A stretch of 64,000 bases of DNA from Crotophaga sulcirostris (lineage: Eukaryota > Chordata > Aves > Cuculiformes > Crotophagidae). Below are positions 1 through 13,000 of the stretch, in pieces (position 1 is the stretch's first letter; the number at the start of each line of letters is the position of its first letter). The notes under the pieces are model-generated. The model did no database searches. It was not told where the DNA came from and worked only from the letters and a program-made list of their open reading frames with translations. Where the stretch lies: contig VYZB01000077.1 in assembly GCA_013397455.1 (NCBI GenBank), positions 26,674-90,673 of the forward strand, read 5' to 3'. Both the position numbers and the translations under genes were made by a program.

Positions 1-2735
1 AAATATTAGTTGCACTAGACCAGTAAAGCACTAGAGGGAGCTCCAAGACAGACTCAAAGTTAGCTCTCGCCAAAAAGTGGAGGCTTTGCTCAGGAGGAGG
101 CGTAACTGTGAGCACAAACCAGTATGTCTGCAAGGGTTGCATTTGCCTTCAGTGCTGTCTCTCATGGCTATCACCATTTTAGTCTTGTGGAGTTGATAAT
201 ACTCTACTGTGCAATAGCCACCAGATGTTTTGGTGATAATTCAACTACCGTGCGTCGCCTCTCACAGTTTGGCAGAAAAGAGCTGAAAGCTGCTGTGCAG
301 AATAAGGTTTCCTGGTTGGGACCTTACATGATCAAATGACTAAAGACTATTTTTCACATAAGCAAAAGAAGCAAAATAAGGCTGCAAAACGGTCTTAATT
401 AATGTATTTTTATTTTAATGTCAAAACGCTTGATTCTGCACTGTTAAGTTATTGAATTAACTTTTTGGATGCAATACATTATTGTATGCAAAAGAGTCTG
501 TTAGACTTTAATTTTAGAAAATGAGCAGGCGTTTTGCACTTCAAAACAAATGTTGAATGGCAAAAGAAAAATGCAAAACATTAGAAACAACTAGGCTTTT
601 TCAGTGACATGTCACCTGAAGAAAGTAAACAGTTAAACTTAAAGGCTTGGTATGATTGCTCTGGAAATTATGAGGTGCAATACATAAGTAGAAAGTCTCA
701 TCTTTGGAATTCAGTCTCTGTAGAGGTCCTCCTAGGATTTTTCAGTATACAGAATCAGGACTATTTCTTTTTTGTTGTGTTTTAGACGGTTCTTTGTATA
801 AAGAGTTTGTCTCATTTGTACTGCAAATAAAAATGTTGTAGCAAGTAGAGCCTATAGGGAGATAGGCTACAGCAGAGCGAAAGAAATAACTCATGTGCAG
901 GTATTACCTCAGAATTATCATGAGTAGTCTTAAGAGCCTTAGATTGAGACTCTGACACAGAAGGAAACTACTTTACTCCAGCTTATCTCTGTCAGTGGTG
1001 AGTACTATATACTGCACTGTAGAGGCTCCTAAACAGTGTTCATGACATGAACTTCCTCTAGAGAATCTTTTCCCGAAGTTAATAATTGCTTTGCTAAACC
1101 ATGAGGATTTCTAGCATTTAGTCTCTGGATTTAGCTCAGCAGTCAGCCCAGAAGCTGGCAATAACTGATCCCGTCCTACTTTTGAATATTTTATATCAAC
1201 AGAATTTTACTAACAACATTGAGGGGGGTGTTTATCATTATTTCCAATTGGCAACCAATCATCTTTCAATTCAGTTAGAAACCTATCAGGGAAAAAACAC
1301 TTAAAAGTCAACAAGAAGAACACAGAAGGAATTCACAGCTCGCCATTCTGCCTTCCAATGTCTCTCCCCCCTAAATTTAACAGTTCCAAATTTACGCCTG
1401 TAGCCTTCAGAGACAAAGATTTGTAGAAGATTTTAATAATGCCTGCCTCTCTTATTTTTCTCCAGATTTTTAGATCCTTCCTCAGAGAAGAAACTTGCTT
1501 TTCAAATTTTCCTCTGATCTTTTCAGCCTGAGAAACTCCTCCTCATGCGAGCTTCAGTGTAAATGTTTGTTGCTCTCTAACAGCCACTCATTGGATGACA
1601 CTCTGCCAGTGTTATGACAAACACTTTCAACCAAGCCCTTACCATAAAATCAATTGCCTTCTCCATATTCAAAGTATCCATTTGAAACAGTATCTTTAAA
1701 ATAAAATCATATTCACAACTAGACAGACCTCCCAGCTAAACGAGCTGTTTCCCCTCTCTTATAATTTCTCCCAGGTGGTGTTAACTGTTTTTCATACTCT
1801 GCCCCTCTACAGGCATACAACAAAATTCTCCTGTATTGCTTCATTTATTTGTCATTCACCATAGGACGTGTAGCATGAACCTGTCAGCCCAGCCTCCATC
1901 CAGGACTCATTGGAGATGACTGCTGATCTACAGGGCTGTATAGGAATATCTCATGTTATGAAAACATAATGTGTATTCCAATAACGTCTTCTTCATTAAA
2001 CTCACAACAGCACCAATTTCAATAGACCCTAGAATCCTAGCATAATAAAAAAAAATCCTATTCTCAGATTGTCTATCTTAGAATTTCAGTAAAGTTTAAA
2101 AGTATCATTGTGTCCCTTCAGACCCAACAAACACTAAAAAAAATCTATTATTCTATATTTAATTTGTGGATTTTATTCGAAGTGCTGTGTTGGGGTTTGC
2201 AGTCCCAAATGACAGTTGCGGTTATCATAGAATATTTGAATATTGTGGGGCCTTGCAGGAACTAAGAATAAAAAAATCTCTTTTAACAATGGAAGTGTTC
2301 TCAGTAGTAAGACCCAGGATTTCATTACCTTCAAAACTAAATATAATAAAAAAAAACACTTTAAGATGAGTTAGAATTCTTTGGAACGGATTCTGATCTG
2401 TTGATTTTCCAGCTGTACAGCTAAAATAGAGCAATCAAGGAATAATACACTCCAGACAGTGCATGTTGGTATGATTATTGCATGCCTCAGGTGGTATTAT
2501 ATAACTTAAAGTCAGTGAACTTGAACCACCCAAGAAGAAGAAGAATTACTCCATCAGCATTCCCTGGGAAGTGAGCATGCTATTGTGGAGAAATTAAAGC
2601 AGACCTGTGTAAGCACTCAGTTCTAGGCAGCTTATGAAACACCACTTTTTGTTCATTTGTTTGGAGGTTTTTTGGTGAAAGAGAATCATAAAACACATAT
2701 TTGCATAAAACAAGACATTGGTGAGACACAGTGGG
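1..2735. other. Intergenic, no gene recognised
   Basis: AT-rich, CpG-poor sequence with only short open frames. ATCATAGAATATTTGAATAT near 2226 faintly resembles a CR1 tail but is too short to call. Confidence 0.6.
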
Positions 2736-2913
2736 GAAGGAAGGAAGGAAGGAAGGAAGGAAGGAAGGAAGGAAGGAAGGAAGGAAGGAAGGAAGGAAGG
2801 AAGGAAGGNNNNNNNNNNNNNNNNNNNNNNNNNNNNNNNNNNNNNNNNNNNNNAGGAAGGAAGGAAGGAAGGAAGGAAGGAAGGGGGGGGGGGGGGGAGG
2901 GAGGGAGGGAGGA
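2736..2913. repeat. GGAA microsatellite with assembly gap
   Basis: A run of GGAA tetranucleotides starts at about 2736, is broken by 45 N (2809-2853), resumes to about 2883, and passes into a homopolymer of about 15 G and then GGGA units. True length is unknown because of the gap. Open frames over this run (RKEG or SFLP repeats) are artefacts of the repeat. Confidence 0.97.
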
Positions 2914-5531
2914 TTTTCCTAAGTGAACCACTGCAATGTACTCCAGCTGTGATCTAATCAGAGTTTCCAGCTGAACAAGTACAAGTGTGACAGTTCAGAA
3001 AAGAGCTTTAGTTCTCTCTCAGCAGTGCACCTGAACTCCTGCTTCATCTTGAGCAGAAAAAGGGTCTTCTCCATTCTTTTCAAGAATAAATATTTAAAAT
3101 GTGTTTAATATCACACCTAAAGTTTATTTTTTTCTTTCAAATTGTACTATTTTTCCAAGAAACATTTTTTTTGTTTTACAGATAGCCCTATGCAGCGCTA
3201 TCGTATCCATAGAAAACCAAAACAAGAAAAAAATAAAATCAAAAAACTAGAAAGCTTTATACATATTCAGTGCATCAGTTTATAAGCAGAGAATCAATTT
3301 TGTGTGCAGATCCAGCTACAGGCCATATGATTAAACTTGTTACTCACCACGCTAATGACCCCCTAAACTTTTAGAGAAAGGTTCTGTGTTACCTTGTGGT
3401 ACAGATCTCAAGAAAGGAACTCAAAGATTTTTTTTTGACTTTGATGTTGGATGGCTATGACAACTATCTTTGAATATACATATCAAAGCTTAGGAATCGT
3501 TCTTGAAGGGTTTACACTTGAGATATCTATGTTTCCATTCTGAGTTGTTTTGCTCACCAGTTTCCATATTGTGAATAGCAATACTGATCTTTCTCATATT
3601 ACACACATGCAATGGGTGTGATATAAAAAGTATTTGTGATTAAATTTTCTTAGCTGAAGCTAGTATACATATACAAGATGTCTACTGTCATCTTAACCAT
3701 ATTAGGCCCAAGATATGTTTTCTCTACCATAATCACGAAAGTAGAGTTTTGACAAAGCATTTGTGCACTGATTTCGCAGATTTTCTTGAGTGTTTTGCGC
3801 CATAACACAGAGAATTAACAGGTCTTTTTAAAACCCAACAAATGTAGATCTGTCCAGAAACCTTTGGATATAAAATGGATATAATAACAAATAAGCATAT
3901 TCTAAAACTCAAATATAAATCTTTACACCTCTAGACAAGATTTCAGAGACTAAATTTGTGTCCCCCACTCCTTGTCAGAGGATACAGAGTGGCATTCCGT
4001 TGGCCCTTAGTGCCATAAAGGGTGCCATAGAGTGGTTCACTTGGTCAACATGTTTCTAGGGGACTATGGAGTCTAGAGAAGACCCATTCCTTTTTGAAGT
4101 TGAAGGTGGACACAAGACAAATTATACAACAGGATCTCAAGTGGCAATAAATGTTCATGTTTGTGGTATTACACCATACTTGCCTTCAAAGCTTTTACTT
4201 CAAGTTCTCTGTTTTGAATCTCAGTCCTTAGTTCATCCACAAGACCACAAATCACATATGTCTTGGTTTCATCTTAAAGCTAGGACTTTAGTGTCACAGC
4301 CACAAAGGGAAGATTAGAGGAGAAGGGCATGCTGGAAGAATAGAAAGAAGGAGAGATACGGCAAAGCTTAGATGACCCCCAGGGTCATCTCCTGCTTCTT
4401 CTAGATTGTTCTGAGCACTTTCAAATACTCTCATCCAAGCTTAGTTCTCAACAGTTTAGATAGAAGAATAGAAGAGAATTCATGTGCAAGTTCAGGAGCA
4501 AATATGAAAGGAAAGAAGTTATTTGTCTCAGAGTCAAAATAGCTCTTGATAGTATTGGGTACAAATATGTTACACCAGAAGAAGTGCAACAAATATAACA
4601 GCAAAAATACCAGACACTTCTCATTTACCAGAATCTAGCATTTCAATAAAAAGACAGAAAAATGAGAGTAGCCTCTGCAAATCTATGTATTCGTTGTGGG
4701 TTAATGAAAGTTTAATAATGGGTTTGCTGAATTGTACTCAATCATCAAGTGCCAAAGCCTATCCTGGCCTGGCCAGGATTGTCAGCATTACTTGATCTTC
4801 TGTTTTCTTTGGCATAGACTGCAATTTCCTTCACTTCGATCTGGAATTACTTTACAGTTTCCTTCACTTCTATCTGGAATTAGTTTGCACATAAGGAGCT
4901 ACAAATAGAACAAAACAAAATAAATCAATTAGCTGTTGGCATAAAAATAAATATTGGTCATCTCAATATTTAATTAGATGTGCAACTTAACATGTGAAGC
5001 ATGAACAAAAGAGTCATTGCCTTGCAGTGATTAGAGGTAGTTCATCAGTAGGCAGCTAGCTGCACTGCTTGCACCAAGGATTCTGGTTTTCATACTCCTG
5101 GAGTGGAAGTATCAATAACTTTACCTCTTTACTGAGATTACTTCTCAAGCTTTGAGAGTTTCTTTTTCAAAATATATATGTAAATCAAATGGAATAGCTT
5201 TCTGGAGTTGTTCGATTATTTCAGAATGAATGATATTTTTGCAGCCACAAATAAGGTGACTCTTCAGAGTGCAGTGCAAAAATACCTAAGCTTGTTCTGG
5301 AACCAGTCATTAATATGGCCACATCTGGCCTGCTTAACATCCCAGCTAGTGTTGCTGGGCACAGTTCAGCATTAACACAGCCTTTTTGCTTCCAGACCCT
5401 GTCTCACATCTATGCGCAACACAGTGCTTTACTGAATGGAAATACCATTATGTTCACACTGCTCTTGTGGATCTCTTAACACATCATTGCATTACTCTGG
5501 GCAAGTACTCACAAACTAAACCATAAAATAT
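2914..5531. other. Intergenic, nothing recognised
   Basis: AT-rich unique-looking DNA without a recognisable exon, RNA gene or mobile element. The 83-codon open frame at 4066 lacks family features. Confidence 0.6.
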
Positions 5532-7090
5532 TTAGAATCATAAAATCGCTTAGTTTGGAAAACACCCTTAAGATCATTGAGTCCAACAGTTAACCTAACA
5601 CTGCCAAGTTCACCACTAAACCATGTCCCTAAACACAATGTCTACCCATTTTTTAATACCTCAGGGATGGTGACTCAACTACTTCCCCCAGCAGCCTGTT
5701 CCAAACAACCCTTGTGGTGCACAAACTTTTCCTAAGATCCAATTGAAACCTCCCCTGGTGCAACTTGAGGCCATTTCCTCTCATCCAATCACTTGTTACT
5801 TGGGAGAAGAGACCAACACCCATGTAACTACAACCTCCTTTCAGGTAGTTGTAGAAAGTGATAAGGTCTTCTCTCAGCCTCATTTTCTCCAGATTGAACA
5901 ACCCCAGTTCCCTCAGTCACTCCTCATAAGACTTGTTCTCCAGATGCTTCGTAAGCTTCATTGCACTTTTTTTTGCACACGCTCCAGCACCCCAATATCT
6001 TTCTTGCAGTGAGGGGCACAAAACTGAACACAGTATTCAAGATGCAGCCTCACCAGTGCTGAGTACAGAGTACAATCACTCCCGTACTCCTAGTGGCTAC
6101 AACATTTCTGATAATGGCCAGGATGCTATTGGCCTTCCTGGGCTACCTGGACTCCCTGATGGCTCATATTCAGCTGGTTGTCAACCAACACCCCCAGACC
6201 CTTTTACACCAGGCAGCTTTCCAGCCACTCTTCCCCAAACCTGTAGCATTGCATGGGGGTTTTGTGACCCAGGTGCAGGATCTGACACTTAGCCTCATTG
6301 AACCTCATACAATTGGCCTTGGCCCATTGATCCAACCTGTCCAGATCCCTCTGTAGAGCCTTCCTTCCCTCCCCTCAGATAAGCATTCGCACCCAACTTG
6401 GTGTCATCTGCAAGCTTAGTGAGGGTGCACTCGATCCCTTCATCCAGATCATTGATAAAGAAATTAAACAGAACTAGTCCCAACACCAAGCCCCAAGGAA
6501 CACCACTTGTGACTGGTCACCAACAGGATTTAACTGCATTCACCACAATTCTTTAGGCCTGGCCATCCAGTCAGTTTTTTATCCAGGAAGAAATAGGCCT
6601 GTCCAAGCCATGAGCCGCCAGTTTCTCCAGGAGAATGCTACGGCAAAAGGTGTCAAAGTCTTTACTAAAGTATAGGTAAACAGCAATTGCAGGCTTTCCC
6701 TCATCTACCAAGCAGATCACCTTGTCATAGAACAAGATCAGATGAGTTAAGCAGAACCTGCCTTTCATAAACCCGTCCTGGCTGAGACTGTTCACCTCAT
6801 TGTCCTGTACATGCCACGTGATGGTGCTCAAGATTATTTGCTCCATTATGTTTCCTGGTACTGAGGTCAGGCTGACAGGCCTGTTGTTCCTGAAATCCTC
6901 CTTCTGGCGCTTTCATGTAGATGGGTGTCAAATTTGCTAACCTCCAGTCAAGTGGGACCTACCTGGTTACCCAGGATTGTTGATAAATAATTGCCTTTGT
7001 GAAAATTTCACCTTAGGGGCTTGGAAAGTAGGCAAATCAATTTCCACTAGACTGATTTGGGAGCCAGAGTTAAAATTTATACGTTTTTAA
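5532..7090 (-). mobile_element. Long CR1 LINE copy with ORF2 remnants
   Basis: On the minus strand, about 1.5 kb of CR1 runs from before the reverse transcriptase core to the 3' tail. Recognisable pieces include VPLDWRLANLTPIY near 6950, MEQIILSTITWHVQDN and SQDGFMKGRFCLTHLILFYD (6846-6700), [17 protein letters not shown] and [10 protein letters not shown] (6470-6390), and [19 protein letters not shown] with [19 protein letters not shown] (5850-5710). The 3' end at about 5532 has the CR1-type ATGATTCT tail. Frames are broken many times, so it is inactive. The upper boundary is approximate. Confidence 0.93.
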
Positions 7091-10000
7091 CTTTCTTAAA
7101 CACATTGTCTAAGCAAACCAGTTCCTCTCATGATAAAACATCTAAGTGCCAACTTTCAGGCTGTTTGCCTGTCACAAGTACCATGCTAACTTGAACTGCA
7201 TGTTCAGGGCCACAGCCAAGGGTGCAGAAAAGGTTAGAGAATGAGCACAAGGGGCAAAACCCCACGAGGGTGTGGGGTTTAAGCCAATATGAATGTGGAC
7301 CTGTCCTGGGATTCTCATGCCTTCAGGTATGGAAAAAGAGAGGTTGGATTTGTATTTCTGGTCCTTCATCAAGTGATGGATTCCAGCCTCTCTAGCGTCA
7401 CACAGTCACTTTACTCATTTTTCAGATAATACAATTGTGCGTTATATTCATTATATCCACAATCACAATCCCTTTCAGGTATAATAGTATCTCAGGATCC
7501 AAAATCACATGGGTGTATCAGAGAGCAGGTAGCAACTCAAATCTAAATACCTAATTGCTACATAGCAAGGAACATGGAATAACACTCTGACAGCTCCCCT
7601 TGTCCTTAAGAATAAGACATTTAGACAGTGTCTGTCATACCAAACAGCTATTGGATTTTACTTACCTGAGCCACATACAGTACATCAAAGTAACAAGCTG
7701 AGTATTTCATTTCCTCCATTCAGTAGTGCAGCACAGATTTAGGCCCAATAAAGTCAACAAAGACAAAAATTAGTCTTTTGTCTAGTTAGTCCTTTTCTGA
7801 ACTAATATTGTGTTCTCTCACAAGACTTCTAACAAATGGATGCTTTAACAAACAGCAGTACTCAAAAGATTTAAATTCAAAGCTGTCACAAATAAGCCAA
7901 TTTACTATAAATAATATCACATGAGGAGTTAACATTATGCACAAATAAAAAATAAACCATCTTCAGTTTTCCACAAGCATGATCATCAGAAAATGCACAA
8001 CAGCCATGTTACGGGTAAGTTCAAATGAATGTTTACATCTTTCCTGCAAAACCATGTTCTTTAGTACCATCCAAATGCATGAACTACAAAAAGACTAATG
8101 ATGTAATTGAAGCAATGCTACATCCAAATTTATTTCCTCTTAGGAGACCCTTATCTGTTAATGATGATCTGTTGAGAAAAACTGCCATGGCTAGCATGAT
8201 AGTTTTATCAGAAGGAAGGACACAAAGGGACATGCAATACTGCAGAGCCTTCCATTAAATGATAAGAAATAAATGAAGTTTCAAGAGTTTTCTGAGAAGG
8301 ATGACCAAATGGGAATTCTGATACAAACACTAAATTGACAAATACACTATACAGAAATGTCCTCGGCTTACCCCTCATCACACTAGGTACTCTGGTCTGA
8401 CAAATAAGAAGATCTGCTGGAGAAATGGCTCGACTATTCTTACACCATCTGACTCATTTTCTTTGTCATAAGACTCAAGCACCAGGTTCAGTCACCACAG
8501 TTCAATGAAATAGGGTGCCTCAGCTGAGCTGTGGGAGCAAGCCAGGAACAGCTTTCAAACTTTATCTTGTAATAGCTAAAATGGATTCACTAGAACATCT
8601 TTCATCGCAGTCTGAGAGCATTTTTTACTTTGCATTTGCAATGGGCCAGAAGCACTCCTCAAAATGGTTATCACCGTTCAGCTGATGCATTACGCAAGCA
8701 ACTGCAACTCCATCCATCTTGAGCCCTGGAAGCTTCCAGACACAGGCTGTCACTCAACTGTTTGCAACAACTCCAGCAAGCTATGATTACTGAACTTGAA
8801 GGATATAGAAAAGGAAGATCAAAAAATCAGAGAAGACCAGAAGAAAAATCAATGTGTATGTAAAGCAAAGGTAGAACAAGCAAAAAAAAAGTGTATTCAC
8901 ACTATTGAAGAACATACCTGTAGCTTCCACATCTCAAATTAAGTATACCAAACTCGTGTCAATGCCTTTGAACTTTCAGCACAAAGGTACTTCCTCTTAA
9001 GAGAATACAGAGTTAGAAGAGATGAGAGAGACTGTGGATAACCAAGTCTTCCAGTGCTCACTCCCAGTTCCATCAGTGACCTGCTGTGCAATCTTTGCTC
9101 ACACTTGGGGAAAATTCAGAAATAATACAAATTGCATGTCTGTAACTGGTGTGAGTCAGCCAATTTGCAGCTGGATAAAACCCTAATCATCCCATCAGTT
9201 ATATGGTACAAATCAGAATTTGTGATGATTTAACTAGGGGAGAGTACAAAAGAGAGCCAAGATCCATCCCCAGTGAAGCCATTAGGAAAATATTTCAATC
9301 CTGAGTTTTGTGAAAGAATAGATGCTATACTGAAGGAGTAAAGGGGAGAGTATGCTAAAAAAAAAAGTAACAAAAACAAAACGACAAAAAGAAACAAAAT
9401 AAAGGAATATTTATCATTAAATTAATGTTTGTTTATCAGTTGAACTCTCAGATATGTGGGTTTTCTTTCATTATGTATAAGGCACTTGTCATTTTCTCCT
9501 AGTGCTTCAGATTCAGCAAAGTCTGTCATATTTTTAAGACACTAATAAATATAAATGTTCAATTTCCTTTCAAAATAAGTACTGTAAAGGTAGTGTCAAG
9601 GAAGACACTGCTTTTTGCTTTTTCAAAATTCTCAAAATATTTATCAGAACATAATTCTTAATAAAAATGTTTTCAACCATTCAACCATTTCAAGTAGTAA
9701 AAATGTCAAAAATGTCAAGTTCAGTAGTTTGGCTCCCTGGCTGCAGCAGAAGGGCCACTCTCTCAGCACACCAAAAGCCAGAAATGAGTAACAAAACAAA
9801 GAACAGTTTTTATTTCACTCTTTAGCGGATTTTTTGTTTCCTCTTGAAGCTGAGAAAGGATTCAGAAAGTACCCTGGGCATCACAAAGGAGCAATATGTG
9901 AGCAGAAAAAGCAAAGTGAGGCAGAAGTGATGCTGTTCTAACAGCTATTCTTCCTCCATCCCTAGAGTGTTTCTTCTCATCTTCTCTCCCCAGCACCACC

Positions 10001-13000
10001 TCCTTGTTGGAGATCATGGCCCAGGTGAAAGCTCACAAGGTGGGAAGCCACATGAGTATCAACAAGCTAGAGGGGAATGCGTACACAGCAACAGCAGGTT
10101 CAGCTGACAGAAGTACAGCAAACGAGGAATGAGGAAGCAGGCTGCACCTGTGCACACAGGTGGGCAGGTGATGGCCCATCTCTTTCCAGGGAAACTGGCA
10201 AAACAAAGGAAAAGAACCTGGATGAGCCTCAGTGGCTACAAAGATAATGAAGTTTGAGGATGTGGAGGTATGAAAGCTTTAAAGCAATAACCACAGGTTT
10301 ATTTTTGCCTTCCCTTTTAACTGTTCTGCTTCTGTCTATATCTCTGTTGCTCATCTTTCTCCCTTCTGCTGAAGCATAAAATAGGGGACATATTTTTACT
10401 GAGACATAGTGTGACTACCCAGCTTGCAAACCAAACCACAAGGTAGATCTGTTAGTTCCCTTCAACACAGATGCCTTTTAACCTACTCTGATAGTGTTAT
10501 AACTTAAAAAGTGTAGAAGAGCTTACTGAGCATGGAAGGATGCTGTGCTTTACATTCACATCTCAGGTTATTTCACTGCATGGAAAAAAATATGACTTAG
10601 GAAAGAAACGGACTGAGCTGTTTGCAAATAGTTGGAATTTAAATGCAGAATAAAAGAGAAGTGCTAGTATTTAAAACTAACTGGAGCACATGAGGTAAAC
10701 CAGTCTGCAATATTTTCATGTTTTCCATTACACTAGCCTACACTCTCTTGACTTTTAGCTCTGTCCCCAACTCAAGGTCAGGACTGTTTACATCCAGACA
10801 AGTTTATTGCCTCTAGTTTCACTAAGATTTTTACTAAGTTATTAAATTTACATGCAGTATTTGTAACAATTAAATACAAACTTTCAACAAGGTCTACTTT
10901 AGACATTAAGTCGCCTGTGTGTCCAAAAGGGTCTTTACAACATTTGGCTAATAAAACCACTGGCCGCAGAGATACTCCTACAGCTCAACAGAGTTAACTC
11001 AAATAGTTCTGCACAGTATTCTTTGACACATTCCTACCATAATAGGTATTATGAATATGGCATTTATGCTCCCTGGCATTGTCTTCAAAAATATATCACA
11101 ATTAATCCAGAGTTTCTGCATTACAAACACAAGAAAACTGAATTTTCTTAACTGCCAAGAATAGAGACTAAGATGGACAACAATAAAATAGAGAATAAAA
11201 AGAAATATACTTTGCCCAAGGGTAAAGTAAGTGTTTTGTGCATTAGATAGGCATTTTAAATGAAAAAAATATGAGCCCTTAGACAAGATCATAGTGACCT
11301 GGATGTGCAAAATGCTGAGCCATACATTGGTCCTTCTAGGGAGAGATTTTAGGAAACTGGTATCTCCACTAACTGTCCTCTAGTCATTATGCATGTAGGT
11401 ACAAACTGTAAATGAGTCAATAATTAATTAAGAAATTAACTGAGAAAATCCCTCATCTGTTATTTCTTTCTTTTCCACTGTTGTTTTCTTCTATGTTGCA
11501 CAATAGTAAAGTGCAAGTCTTTTGCAGTAATGAATTTCATTAAAATGCTGGTTTGAAATCATTTAGCTTACTATCATCATCTTGCAATTATTCTGCTTAA
11601 TCTTTACTATGTTAACTAACCACAGCTGTTTCCCTTGGCTCATCAGTAATGCCTTCTGAACTTGTGTTCCTCTTTGGAGGACCTGAACTCTTCCTGGAAG
11701 GCAGAGCAGAATTTTCATTTGTCATGCTTCTCTCCAAGAATCTGTAGCTGTTGATAAGTATCAGAGAATCTGCTTTTGAACACCACATGTTCGTGCTCTC
11801 TGCTCTGAAATGACGTGTTTTTCTGAACTAAAACTTTATCTCATCAAGTGTAATTTCATTTCAAAAACATGACTTAAGCTGACAAAGACTGCACTGCAAA
11901 GTATTCTATACCTTGTCATAGCATCTTTCAGGTCATGATCTCAGAACTTAGAACATTTAAGATTAAACTTACACCTTCTGTGAGGGAAACAACTTAAAGC
12001 TGAAGAAGTGAAGACAGAAAACATTTACTGTCCATGGAATACCTGCAGCTTGAAAGAGAACTCAGTGAGACTGATAATTCTGAAAAAAAGTCTCTTAAAA
12101 TGTATTTTCCTGAAATTGCAGTAGTCAGCAAGACTATTTTATTCCCAAGATGATAATTTCTTTTGATCACACACACTGGTTTCAGCTCAGAAATAGTCAA
12201 TGCTTAACTTAAGAAAAGGAATTCTTAAAAAGAGTTCTTAAAAGAAATGCATCATTTGCACACTCATTGTTCATCTCATTCTTTGGTTGATCAGAGGTAG
12301 AAAATGCATCATTCAGACTGAAAAAGAAAAAAGAATAAATAACTGTTTCCAGACATCCACATAAACAGTACACTGCCTCTTTCCCACCTTAGATTCTTGA
12401 TATGCTTATAAATTTATATATCCCCACAAAAGTACAGTTCAAGTCATCTTTTAATTCAACAGCAGAAGCTGAGCTCTAACCCATATCTTCACCTGCAGTT
12501 AAGTCTATCATTATCTGTCTCCAGGAAATAGAGGTACTCAGCTTATCACCAGTTGTTGATGTTACTTGCTATCAAATTGACTGAAGGGAATTAAACACTG
12601 ATGAACTGACCACAGAATGGCAAAAGATCAAGAATGCTATCTTTCTTTCCCTTTAAATAAGGTATAAACCAATTAGACAAAGAAAACAAAATATCCATAT
12701 CACCATTTGAGAAAGGGAGAAAAGCATAAAGTATAAGCTAGTGTTATTCTCACATGATGGCAGAAACAATTACTAGTGACTTTTTTTCCTAATGCCAGAA
12801 TACAGTGAGAGCACATGCATCAGTGATTTACAATAGGGCATGTATTTTTAAGTTTCTGCTGAAAATCCAACTATCATTCAATTCATAAGCACTGGCAGAA
12901 AAATGGGATAAAGGCAAGACATGTTCATAAAATGACATCACGCTACGCTTGTATATTTTCCAAAAGATGGAGGAAATTGCACTTAATAAAATATATCTTG

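Noticed and set aside
2657..2957. Open frames of 63-89 codons over the GGAA run (RKEG or SFLP repeats)
   Set aside because: They are translations of a microsatellite and of N bases, in several frames and on both strands.
5653..6846. Several open frames that look like reverse transcriptase
   Set aside because: They are broken pieces of one decayed CR1 copy, not a host gene or active element.
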